From Acholeplasmataceae bacterium (lineage in GTDB: Bacteria; Bacillota; Negativicutes; Acidaminococcales; Acidaminococcaceae): a stretch of DNA of 12,822 nucleotides. Each line of letters opens with the position of its first letter. Positions within the stretch are counted from its first letter, which is position 1. A program made the position numbers and the translations under genes. Under the pieces are notes generated by a model. It did no database searches, was not told the origin of the DNA, and saw nothing but the letters and a program-made list of their open reading frames with translations. Location: positions 1 to 12,822 of the forward strand of contig JAAYAE010000324.1 in assembly GCA_012719555.1 (NCBI GenBank), written 5' to 3'. Of this stretch, positions 6,606 to 12,822 are shown one piece after another.

Positions 6606-7662
6606 TAATATTCCTCCTAAGTTTTCTTGCTAATTGTCTAATCATATCTTCATAGGGCTCAATTAGCACCCCATATTCGGTAATTATACCTGTAATTAAA
6701 TCATGTGGCGTTATATCAAATCCAGGATTAAATACCTGTATATTTTCCGGTGCTGTTGTTTTCCCACGGAAAATACGTACTTCATCACCATTACGTTCTT
6801 CAATAGGTATAGAAATGCCGGTGCTCATTTTAAAATCAAAGGTTGTTGAGGGAGCAGCCACGTAAAAAGGTATGTTTAACGCCTTAGCTGCTAAGGCAAC
6901 GCCATAGGTACCAATTTTATTGGCTACGTCACCATTTAAAGCAATACGGTCTGCCCCTACTATTACAGCTTTAATTTTTTTTGTTTTCATGGTCCATGCA
7001 GCCATATTATCGGTAATTAAAGTAACAGGAATATTATCCTGTTCCAATTCCCAGGCGGTTAAGCGTGCACCTTGTAACAAAGGACGTGTCTCATCAGCAT
7101 ACACCATTTTTATTTTACCGTCAGCATAACCTTGCCGAACAACACCAAGAGCAGTACCCCATCCACAGGTCGCTAGGGCTCCGGCGTTACAGTGTGTAAG
7201 TACCGTTGAATTCGCAGATAAAAGCTCGGAACCAAAATGTCCTATTTTAACATTATTACTGATATTATCATCATAAATTTTAACGGCAGCACTTTCCAGT
7301 ATATCTACGGAATCAATTGTCCTATTTATATTAGCTTTTACAGCCATATCCCATATCCTATTAACTGCCCATGCCAAGTTTACCGCAGTAGGTCTAGTAG
7401 CTATAAGCTCTCTCTTAAAGACTTCTAATTCTTTTAAAACATCTGTACCGGATAGGCCATGCATGCGGATTTCTTTATAACCTAAAACCATCGCAAATGC
7501 AGCTGCAACACCTATTGCAGGCGCACCACGAACCTCCATAGACCTTATTGCCTGTGCTACACGTCTATAATCGTAGCAAGCAATAAAGTCTATTATATCG
7601 GGTAATTTTGTTTGGTCTAAAAGCACTAAAACATTTCCACGCCAGTCCATTGTTTTAATCAT
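6598..7662 (-). CDS. mtnA: 5-(methylthio)ribose-1-phosphate isomerase
   Basis: This 354-residue MtnA (eIF2B-like fold) converts 5-methylthioribose-1-phosphate to 5-methylthioribulose-1-phosphate; family members also accept the 5-deoxy sugar. RGAPAIG (45-51) is the N-terminal signature, Cys158 in THCNAGALAT and Asp238 in VGADRIALNGD are the catalytic pair, and NKIGTYG (248-254) follows. The length is normal. The ATG has GAGG 7 nt upstream. It lies 16 nt after mtnP and overlaps ahcY by 8 nt, so the two are probably translationally coupled. Placement directly after the phosphorylase gene and before the aldolase gene matches the order of reactions. Assignment is firm. Confidence 0.95.
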   Translation of the reverse strand: MIKTMDWRGNVLVLLDQTKLPDIIDFIACYDYRRVAQAIRSMEVRGAPAIGVAAAFAMVLGYKEIRMHGLSGTDVLKELEVFKRELIATRPTAVNLAWAVNRIWDMAVKANINRTIDSVDILESAAVKIYDDNISNNVKIGHFGSELLSANSTVLTHCNAGALATCGWGTALGVVRQGYADGKIKMVYADETRPLLQGARLTAWELEQDNIPVTLITDNMAAWTMKTKKIKAVIVGADRIALNGDVANKIGTYGVALAAKALNIPFYVAAPSTTFDFKMSTGISIPIEERNGDEVRIFRGKTTAPENIQVFNPGFDITPHDLITGIITEYGVLIEPYEDMIRQLARKLRRNIND

Positions 7663-7678
7663 TGGAAAGCCTCACAAA

Positions 7679-8476
7679 TTAGAGTTTAAATCCACCAAAT
7701 TCTTTTAACGCTTCGCCACAATTACACTGTGTTTCATCAGAATCATTGGCATTAATAAAGGCTAAAATCAATTTTTCCATGTTTCTGATACTCTTGCCCA
7801 TTTCCTCTACAACTTCTTTGTGGCTTAGTGGTGTAGGTGAAATGCCAGCTCCCATGTTAGTAACAATAGAACAATTAGTATAACAAATTTCAGCCTCTCT
7901 GGCTAAAATAGCCTCTGGCATATTAGTCATACCAACAATATCTCCGCCCAGCATGCGAAACATTTTAATTTCAGCAGCAGTTTCAAAACGCGGTCCCTCT
8001 GCCGTAACATAAGTGCCGGATTTATGGAAAGGAATATCAGTTTTATTTAAACATTTAATAACTTTTTCCCTTAATCTAGGGCAATAGGGAAAAGTAAAAT
8101 CAACATGAGCCACACCTCGTTTAGGAGAATCAAAAAAGGTGTTTATGCGACTTTTAGTAAAATCTAATATTTGATCGCAAACAACAAAATGTCCTGCAGT
8201 CATTTCAGGGTTCAATGAACCCACCGCAGTGGTAGCAAATATTTCATTTATTCGCAAAAATTTAAGAGCCCAAATATTGGCTCTATAATTAACTTTATGG
8301 GGTGCAGTTGTATGCCCTACTCCATGCCTAGTAATGAAAGTAACGGAATTTCCGGCCATTTCTCCGCGTAAAACTTTTGCTTGACCATACGGAGTTTCAA
8401 TTATTTCTTCTTTAAAATCCACAAAAGTACCAGGATTATAAATCCCTGTACCTCCAATAATAGCAATATTTCTCAT
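7679..8476 (-). CDS. mtnP: MTAP-family phosphorylase, likely S-methyl-5'-thioinosine phosphorylase
   Basis: This 265-residue trimeric purine nucleoside phosphorylase of the MTAP branch cleaves a nucleoside with phosphate. IIGGTGIY (6-13) is the N-terminal phosphate loop, TRHG (49-52), NYRAN (63-67), TAVGSL (83-88) and EGPRFET (160-166) are family motifs, and MTNMPE (183-188) is the ribose-side strand. At the purine-recognition site the sequence is TNMGAG (206-211): Asn207 replaces the Asp of adenine-specific MTA phosphorylases (TDYD in the human enzyme). Asn at this place recognises 6-oxopurines in PNPs, so hypoxanthine nucleosides such as methylthioinosine are the likely substrate. A short C-terminal tail carries CNC. 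The ATG has AAAGGAG 8 nt upstream, overlapping the stop region of the HAD gene, 2 nt away. The family is certain; the inosine preference is a motif-based inference. Confidence 0.92.
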   Translation of the reverse strand: MRNIAIIGGTGIYNPGTFVDFKEEIIETPYGQAKVLRGEMAGNSVTFITRHGVGHTTAPHKVNYRANIWALKFLRINEIFATTAVGSLNPEMTAGHFVVCDQILDFTKSRINTFFDSPKRGVAHVDFTFPYCPRLREKVIKCLNKTDIPFHKSGTYVTAEGPRFETAAEIKMFRMLGGDIVGMTNMPEAILAREAEICYTNCSIVTNMGAGISPTPLSHKEVVEEMGKSIRNMEKLILAFINANDSDETQCNCGEALKEFGGFKL

Positions 8477-8478
8477 AT

Positions 8479-9138
8479 TTATTGCTCCTTTTCGTTTATT
8501 GATTTGATGATTTTTACTAGGTCAGACAATTCATCGATAATATAATCAGGTGTAATCAAGGCAGAAAATTCTTGATTGCTAAAAAGAGACCAGTTTACCG
8601 CGATAGTTCTACACCCTGCACTACGACCGCTAAGCAAGTCATAAGGACTATCGCCTACACATAAACATTCGTGTGGTTCTAAAAAAATGGCCTTCGCACC
8701 TTTTAGCATTGGTTCAGAATCAGGTTTATGTTTAGTGCACTCCCCACAGCCAATAATATTTGATATATAGCTATCGATTTTCAGTACTTCCAGTCCTCGT
8801 CTGGCCATTTCCGAGGTTTTTGATGTAACAACTGCCTTTTTAATGCCCATGTTTTCCAAGGCAATCAAGCCGTCAGTTACTGAAGGAAAGGGTTTAACTA
8901 ATTTATCATGCATTTTATTATTGTATACCCTATAGTACTGAACCATTTCATCTGCCTGCTCGGCGTCAAAATGAGCTAAACATTCTCGCAAAGGTAAACC
9001 TAAATAACGTATAATATCTGCATCTGATACTGTTTTATGGATAAAATTATTCAATGTTACTTTAAAAGTTCTTAAAATAAGGTCTGTACTATCAACCAGG
9101 GTACCGTCTAAATCAAAGAGAACGCCTTTTATAGTCAA
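8479..9138 (-). CDS. HAD-superfamily phosphatase (PpaX/phosphoglycolate phosphatase-like)
   Basis: This 219-residue HAD hydrolase of subfamily IA has all four motifs: Asp9 and Asp11 in FDLDGTLVD, Thr105-Ser106 in VVTSKT, Lys138 in KHKPDSEP, and Asp163/Asp167 in GDSPYD. An alpha-helical cap fills residues 16-85. The start is a TTG at 9138 with AAGGAG 8 nt upstream; no ATG exists before the catalytic motif. It is the first gene of the salvage operon, 2 nt before mtnP. Sequence resembles PpaX-type pyrophosphatases and Gph. A role on phosphoglycolate, pyrophosphate or a sugar phosphate of the same pathway is possible, but the substrate cannot be read from the sequence. Confidence 0.88.
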   Translation of the reverse strand: MTIKGVLFDLDGTLVDSTDLILRTFKVTLNNFIHKTVSDADIIRYLGLPLRECLAHFDAEQADEMVQYYRVYNNKMHDKLVKPFPSVTDGLIALENMGIKKAVVTSKTSEMARRGLEVLKIDSYISNIIGCGECTKHKPDSEPMLKGAKAIFLEPHECLCVGDSPYDLLSGRSAGCRTIAVNWSLFSNQEFSALITPDYIIDELSDLVKIIKSINEKEQ

Positions 9139-9176
9139 AATATAAACTCCTTTTCAGTATATAACTATTCCTTTTT

Positions 9177-9185
9177 ATTTTAGCA
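9177..9185 (-). promoter_or_regulatory. Extended -10 promoter of the SAM-salvage operon
   Basis: The minus strand reads TGCTAAAAT, a TG-n extended -10 followed by TAAAAT at 9177-9182. There is no good -35 at 17 nt, which is common for extended -10 promoters. Transcription would start near 9170, leaving a leader of about 30 nt before the TTG start. That is too short for a SAM riboswitch, and no other element is visible. Confidence 0.5.
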
Positions 9186-9257
9186 TAATTCATCGGTAAA
9201 TTAAAGCTAAACAAGGTATATGTAGAAACTAAATAGACGTACACAATTTTTTATCAT

Positions 9258-9287
9258 AAAAAAATACGCCTGAATTATTCAGGCGTA
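9258..9287 (-). terminator. Rho-independent terminator of the psd-pssA-glycosyltransferase operon
   Basis: A perfect 10-bp stem (TACGCCTGAA/TTCAGGCGTA, 9265-9287) with a 3-nt loop is followed on the minus strand by seven T residues (9258-9264). It starts 6 nt after the stop of the glycosyltransferase gene and separates this operon from the salvage operon. Confidence 0.93.
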
Positions 9288-9293
9288 CTAATA

Positions 9294-10580
9294 TTATTTC
9301 ATATGTTTTGAAAACACAATTTGTTTGGGTCCAATTTCAGTTGTTTCCGGAACCAAAATATCGTTAAAGCTTATACTACGAGTATGCTCCGTATGGCTCC
9401 AAACATGTTCATGGCGATGTATAAATCCTAAAACGGTAATAGGTACCCAGCTGTATACAAATAACGGGTATAACAGTAAATAGAACCAAGATTTAGGTGA
9501 CGCATGAATTTTGGCTAGAACAACAACAGGGAAAAAATACTGCCCAATACCAATAAGCGTCCATACTTCTATGGGTAAAATAGCATATAGAACATTGGTA
9601 TAAAAAGGTACTATAGTGTAAATATAACTGCAAATTACATAGAAAGTTGACAACAATAAAAAGTAAGGTTGAAACAAGTGCACAATGCCATCTAAAAGCA
9701 CGATATTGCGCTGTTTAATGCCTTCTTTCAAAAGCTTTCCCATGTATCTGCCACATACATCAAAATGACCCTGCGACCATCTTTTGCGTTGATTCCAAGA
9801 TTGCATAAAAGTTAATGGTTTTTCATCATAGACAATGGCATCATGTGCCCATGTAGTAGGAATGCCTTCCAAAAGAGCTTTCATGGTAAATTCCATATCT
9901 TCCGTCAAACAGGTAGCACCCCAACCATATTTACGCAATATATCTGTAGAAATACACATTCCAGTACCACCTAAAACACTGGACAAGCCTATATTATATT
10001 TAGCCAAATGCCAAATATGATTAACAATCCAAAAAGAAATGGAAAATACCCCTGATACCCAAGTATCAGTAGGATTTTTAGAATCCAGATAACCTTGGAT
10101 CAAGCGTTCACCTTTGCAATAACGGCTATTCATTTCCAAAAGAAAATCAGGATGAACTAAATTGTCTGCATCAAAAATGATTGCAGCATCGTATTTTTCT
10201 TTCATACTGAATAATTTATTAAACATCCATTCCATAGCAAAGCCCTTACCTACATTTTGGGCGTTAAAACGTTCGAAAGCTTTAGCACCGGCGGCGGTTG
10301 CTATTTTAGCTGTATTATCGGTGCAGTTATCGGCAATAACAAAAATATCATACATATCATCAGGATAGTTAAGTAAGTGCAGATTTTCAATTAATTGCCC
10401 TATAACCTTCTCTTCGTTGTGTGCAGCTATAATTACGGCGAAAGACGTTTTGGGAGTTAGTATCTTCTCCTCTTTTTTGCGACCAAAAATACCAAAGAAA
10501 GAGATTGTAAAATAATAAATAGTAAAAAACACAATCATTAGCTGCAATGGTATCATAACTACGTCAAAATAACTGCTCAT
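9294..10580 (-). CDS. Membrane-bound family 2 glycosyltransferase
   Basis: This 428-residue GT-A glycosyltransferase is of the BcsA/N-acetylglucosaminyltransferase-like type. One membrane segment (about 8-30) precedes a cytoplasmic catalytic domain with AAHNEE (52-57), DNCTDNT (84-90), the metal-binding DAD (137-139), the acceptor-side TED (226-228) and QRKRW (264-268). Three or more hydrophobic segments follow (about 297-324, 330-357, 365-388), then the W-x-H-T-E-H-T-R tail common in these enzymes. QxxRW often marks processive enzymes. The ATG has AAAGGAG 9 nt upstream. It lies 18 nt after pssA and is the last gene of a phospholipid operon, so it may glycosylate a lipid or a surface polymer. 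The sugar donor and acceptor are not evident. Confidence 0.9.
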   Translation of the reverse strand: MSSYFDVVMIPLQLMIVFFTIYYFTISFFGIFGRKKEEKILTPKTSFAVIIAAHNEEKVIGQLIENLHLLNYPDDMYDIFVIADNCTDNTAKIATAAGAKAFERFNAQNVGKGFAMEWMFNKLFSMKEKYDAAIIFDADNLVHPDFLLEMNSRYCKGERLIQGYLDSKNPTDTWVSGVFSISFWIVNHIWHLAKYNIGLSSVLGGTGMCISTDILRKYGWGATCLTEDMEFTMKALLEGIPTTWAHDAIVYDEKPLTFMQSWNQRKRWSQGHFDVCGRYMGKLLKEGIKQRNIVLLDGIVHLFQPYFLLLSTFYVICSYIYTIVPFYTNVLYAILPIEVWTLIGIGQYFFPVVVLAKIHASPKSWFYLLLYPLFVYSWVPITVLGFIHRHEHVWSHTEHTRSISFNDILVPETTEIGPKQIVFSKHMK

Positions 10581-10598
10581 CGATTTAAGCTCCTTTGC

Positions 10599-11285
10599 TT
10601 AAGCACTAATAGTTTTATTGAAAATTTTAATATACAAAGCATTTAAAATACCACATATGGTATAAGTAAACATACATATAAACGGCCAAGCACTAGTATT
10701 TGTGAAAAGCATATACAGGCCTATGGCTGCAGCAATTGCAACCGGCAATAAAAAGAGCGGATTGCCCTTCCCTTTGAAATCAGGATAGCGAATTTCACTG
10801 TACATAATATAGGCTACAACGAGAGTTCCAAAAGCAACCCACATCGAAGAGTAATTATACCCCGAAAGTACATAAGTTGCAAGTATGCAACCTCCGGCCG
10901 GTATAGGCATTCCTTGGAAATAACCGTGGACATCAGCAGCATTAACATTAAACCTAGCCAAACGCATAGCTCCGCCAAAGGTATAAAGGGCAGCTATTAC
11001 CTGACCTACTACACCAAGATCTTGAAGTCCATAAACATAAATCAAAATAGCAGGTGCTACACCAAAAGAACACAGATCACACAAAGAATCCAGCTCCTTG
11101 CCAAATTCTCCCCTGACACCTAACAATCTCGCAGCCCTGCCATCACAAGAATCAGCCAAAACGGCTAAGATTATAAATACAGCAGCCCAATTGAAATCAT
11201 GAGCAATAGTTAAAAATATAGAAACAACACCTAATATTAAACTTAGTCCGCTTATACTATTGGGCACCATACGTTTGTAATTCAT
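10599..11285 (-). CDS. pssA: CDP-diacylglycerol-serine O-phosphatidyltransferase
   Basis: This 228-residue integral membrane enzyme of the CDP-alcohol phosphatidyltransferase family makes phosphatidylserine from CDP-diacylglycerol and serine. The full signature D-x2-D-G-x2-A-R-x8-G-x3-D-x3-D is present: Asp45, Asp48-Gly49, Ala52-Arg53, Gly62, Asp66, Asp70. About six to eight hydrophobic helices span the rest. The ATG overlaps the psd stop by one base (TGATG), so the two consecutive enzymes of phosphatidylethanolamine synthesis are translationally coupled. Length and motifs match the Bacillus-type PssA rather than the E. coli PLD-type enzyme. Confidence 0.93.
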   Translation of the reverse strand: MNYKRMVPNSISGLSLILGVVSIFLTIAHDFNWAAVFIILAVLADSCDGRAARLLGVRGEFGKELDSLCDLCSFGVAPAILIYVYGLQDLGVVGQVIAALYTFGGAMRLARFNVNAADVHGYFQGMPIPAGGCILATYVLSGYNYSSMWVAFGTLVVAYIMYSEIRYPDFKGKGNPLFLLPVAIAAAIGLYMLFTNTSAWPFICMFTYTICGILNALYIKIFNKTISA

Positions 11286-11923
11286 CAGCTTATCTGCCTC
11301 CCAATAATTGTTAAGCCGCCTTTTACTTTATCGCCTTTTTTTACTAAGACTTCAACAGTTTTAGGCATTACAAGTTCCGTGCTTGAACCGAATTTAATCA
11401 TACCATAGCATTCACCCTGTTTAATATTTTTTCCTAAAGTTACCCAAGAAACAATACGCCTAGCTAAAAGACCGGCAATTTGAATGACTAATATTCTATT
11501 CTTGCCATTATCAAGACCAATTGCATGACGCTCATTGACAAAAGAAGCGGAATCTTTGTAGGCAGGTAAATAACCTCCACAAGTATATCTCTGATATTTA
11601 ATCTCACCGCTCATAGGTGCGCGATTAACATGCACATTAAACACAGACAAAAAAATAGTTACTTTCTTTGCCTCTTCATTTAGGTATTCATCATCAAAAA
11701 ATTCTTCAATATTCATAACCGTTCCATCAGCAGGAGAGTATAAAATACTGTCATCAGTTGGTAATGGACGATTTGGATTGCGAAAAAAATAAATGAAAAA
11801 ACACGATAAAAGTGCAGGAACTATGGCTGCATCTATACCCCAAAAATAAAAAACTGCTAAAGTTATAATTAAAAAACCTAAAATAATACGATAACCATCT
11901 TTTACTATCTCAATCTTCTCCAT
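11285..11923 (-). CDS. psd: Phosphatidylserine decarboxylase proenzyme (short, archaeal-type)
   Basis: This proenzyme cleaves itself to form a pyruvoyl group and decarboxylates phosphatidylserine to phosphatidylethanolamine. At 212 residues it matches the short Psd form. Two N-terminal hydrophobic segments (about 11-29 and 31-47) anchor it. FFRNPNRPLP (46-55), the PADG motif (64-67), FNVHVNR (95-101, His98) and the self-cleavage site GSS (179-181, between Gly179 and Ser180) are all intact. The ATG at 11923 was chosen because GGAGG lies 8 nt upstream; an earlier in-frame GTG at 11932 directly touches that GGAGG. It is the first gene of the psd-pssA-glycosyltransferase operon. Confidence 0.93.
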   Translation of the reverse strand: MEKIEIVKDGYRIILGFLIITLAVFYFWGIDAAIVPALLSCFFIYFFRNPNRPLPTDDSILYSPADGTVMNIEEFFDDEYLNEEAKKVTIFLSVFNVHVNRAPMSGEIKYQRYTCGGYLPAYKDSASFVNERHAIGLDNGKNRILVIQIAGLLARRIVSWVTLGKNIKQGECYGMIKFGSSTELVMPKTVEVLVKKGDKVKGGLTIIGRQIS

Positions 11924-11931
11924 GTCCCCCA

Positions 11932-11936
11932 CCTCC
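11932..11936 (-). promoter_or_regulatory. Ribosome binding site that fixes the psd start
   Basis: GGAGG is 8 nt from the ATG at 11921-11923. The in-frame GTG at 11930-11932 overlaps its last base and is therefore not usable. Confidence 0.7.
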
Positions 11937-11963
11937 AGTTCTGTACTAAATTTTACAGTATTA

Positions 11964-11992
11964 ATTATAATATATGCGAGCTTATTTGTCTA
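11964..11992 (-). promoter_or_regulatory. Sigma-A-type promoter for psd-pssA-glycosyltransferase
   Basis: On the minus strand TAGACA (11987-11992; five of six matches to TTGACA) is followed after exactly 17 nt by a perfect TATAAT (11964-11969). The -35 lies inside the last codons of wecG. Transcription would start near 11957, about 34 nt before the psd ATG. This gives the phospholipid genes independent expression even if wecG transcripts read through. Confidence 0.75.
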
Positions 11993-12734
11993 ACAATTTA
12001 CCGCAATATTTCATGTGCAAAACTTTGATAACAAAATGTGGTAATGCTAGCATGCGGACAAAGCGACTTGGTTGTTTATACAGTCTAAAAAACCACTCCA
12101 ACGAAGCGTCTTGCATCCATTTAGGTGCCCGCTCCATTTTACCGGCCAAAACATCAAAACTTCCACCTATGCCCATACATAAGTCTGCATTAATTTTAGC
12201 ATAATTTTGCTCTAACCAAAACTCCTGCTTAGGAGCTCCTAGGGCAGCAAAAAGAATATTTGCGCCGCTATTATTAATTTCATTAATAATGTCATCTACT
12301 TCATTTTCTTTGAAATAACCGTTACGAGTACCTACTATTTCTACACCGGGAGCCATTTTTTCACACTCTTTTTTTGCAATATTAGCAACATCTGGAGCGG
12401 AGCCGAAGAAAAAAACTTTGTATTTTTTACTTGCCGATATTTTTATAAGTTCTAAAAACAAATCAAAACCGGCTACTCTCTCCGGTACTTCATATCCTAG
12501 CGTGCGTCCTGCCCAAACAGTACCTGCGCCATCCGGCAATACTAAAGTTGCTTTTTGCAAAATTTTCATATATTCAGAATCACGCTGTCCCAACATAATT
12601 ATTTCAGCATTGGCCGTAACCACGCATGTTTTTTCTCTTGCGTCTAAACGAGAAGTCAAATAGCTTAAAGTTTGTTGCATAGAAAATGGAGCAACAGGGA
12701 CGTTTAATATATTAATTGTTTGTAATTTACTCAT
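11982..12734 (-). CDS. wecG: WecG/TagA family UndPP-GlcNAc N-acetylmannosaminyltransferase
   Basis: This 250-residue GT26 enzyme transfers, in known members, ManNAc (TagA) or ManNAcA (WecG) onto undecaprenyl-diphospho-GlcNAc at the inner face of the membrane, for teichoic acid linkage units or surface polysaccharide. Visible motifs are VVTANAE (38-44), the catalytic-type Asp68 in PDGAG, PERVAGFD (84-91), GAPKQE (166-171), GSFDVLAGK (191-199) and ERAPKW (201-206). The C-terminal amphipathic tail, which helps these enzymes bind the membrane, is complete. The ATG has AGAGG 5 nt upstream. The sequence ahead of the gene runs straight into the terminal palindrome, so its real promoter is not in the window. 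Donor sugar is uncertain. Confidence 0.92.
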   Translation of the reverse strand: MSKLQTINILNVPVAPFSMQQTLSYLTSRLDAREKTCVVTANAEIIMLGQRDSEYMKILQKATLVLPDGAGTVWAGRTLGYEVPERVAGFDLFLELIKISASKKYKVFFFGSAPDVANIAKKECEKMAPGVEIVGTRNGYFKENEVDDIINEINNSGANILFAALGAPKQEFWLEQNYAKINADLCMGIGGSFDVLAGKMERAPKWMQDASLEWFFRLYKQPSRFVRMLALPHFVIKVLHMKYCGKLLDK

Positions 12735-12822
12735 ATAATCCTCTCACTTTAAATAAGATACCGGCAAATAGTACTATTTGCCGGTATCTTATTTAAAGTG
12801 AGAGGATTATATGAGTAAATTA
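12723..12822. repeat. Perfect 100-bp palindrome at the window end, probably an assembly or library fold-back
   Basis: Bases 12723-12772 and 12773-12822 are exact reverse complements with no loop; the centre is AGTACT (12770-12775). The left arm includes the first four codons and the ribosome binding site of wecG, and the right arm repeats them in mirror image on the plus strand (ATGAGTAAATTA). The sequence stops exactly at the end of the mirror arm. Perfect symmetry through coding sequence up to the last base points to an artefact at a contig end. Sequence right of 12772 should not be trusted as genomic. Confidence 0.9.
12751..12794 (-). terminator. Possible terminator core inside the palindrome
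   Basis: The inner 44 bp reads as an A-rich arm, GATACCGGCAAAT, a short loop, its complement, then TTATTT. This is the form of a bidirectional terminator. It could be the real hairpin closing the gene upstream of wecG and could have seeded the fold-back. The right half may be a copy of the left, so it cannot be judged from this sequence alone. Confidence 0.3.

Noticed and set aside
9139..9257. SAM or SAH riboswitch ahead of the salvage operon
   Set aside because: The predicted leader after the extended -10 is only about 30 nt, and no paired stems of a known riboswitch are visible in the spacer.
12811..12822. A second wecG-like gene start on the plus strand at the right edge
   Set aside because: It is the mirror copy of the wecG start inside the perfect terminal palindrome and most likely an artefact, not a divergent gene.

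Overview
The window is AT-rich and carries almost all its genes on the minus strand, so transcription runs from high to low coordinates. The gene content suggests an anaerobic low-GC Firmicute: an NfnAB-type electron-bifurcating transhydrogenase, phosphatidylserine/phosphatidylethanolamine synthesis with a short archaeal-type decarboxylase, a WecG/TagA glycosyltransferase, and frequent GTG/TTG starts. A diderm Negativicute is my best guess, but it rests on gene content only. The left end cuts a gene. The right end stops inside a perfect 100-bp palindrome, which looks like the end of an assembly contig.

Layout in transcription order, from right to left. (1) 12734-11982: wecG/tagA, a UndPP-GlcNAc ManNAc-transferase-like enzyme. 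(2) 11923-9294: a three-gene envelope operon, psd, pssA and a family 2 membrane glycosyltransferase. It has its own strong-looking promoter overlapping the end of wecG and ends at a clear hairpin terminator (9258-9287). (3) 9138-1164: an eight-gene operon with gaps of 18 nt or less, or overlaps: HAD phosphatase, mtnP, mtnA, ahcY, class II aldolase, mtaD, nfnA, nfnB. It is preceded by an extended -10 promoter. (4) 1000 to the left edge: a secreted protein of unknown function, cut by the window, behind a 163-bp spacer that may hold a small leader ORF.

The main biological interest is the eight-gene operon, which reads as a recycling line for by-products of S-adenosylmethionine (SAM). MtaD deaminates S-adenosylhomocysteine (SAH), methylthioadenosine (MTA) and perhaps 5'-deoxyadenosine to the inosine forms. 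Two neighbours carry residues that fit inosine-type substrates. The MtnP homologue has Asn where MTA phosphorylases have the adenine-binding Asp. The AhcY homologue has the HxExK form of the base-recognition motif (HLEAK) instead of HxTx(Q/E). MtnA then isomerises the 5-substituted ribose-1-phosphate, and the class II aldolase is well placed to split the ribulose-1-phosphate into dihydroxyacetone phosphate (DHAP) plus a small aldehyde, as in the DHAP shunt. No genes for the aerobic methionine salvage branch (mtnW/X/BC/D) are present here. NfnAB at the end of the operon would supply or balance NADPH and reduced ferredoxin. The deaminate-first logic and the aldolase assignment are inferences from motifs and context.
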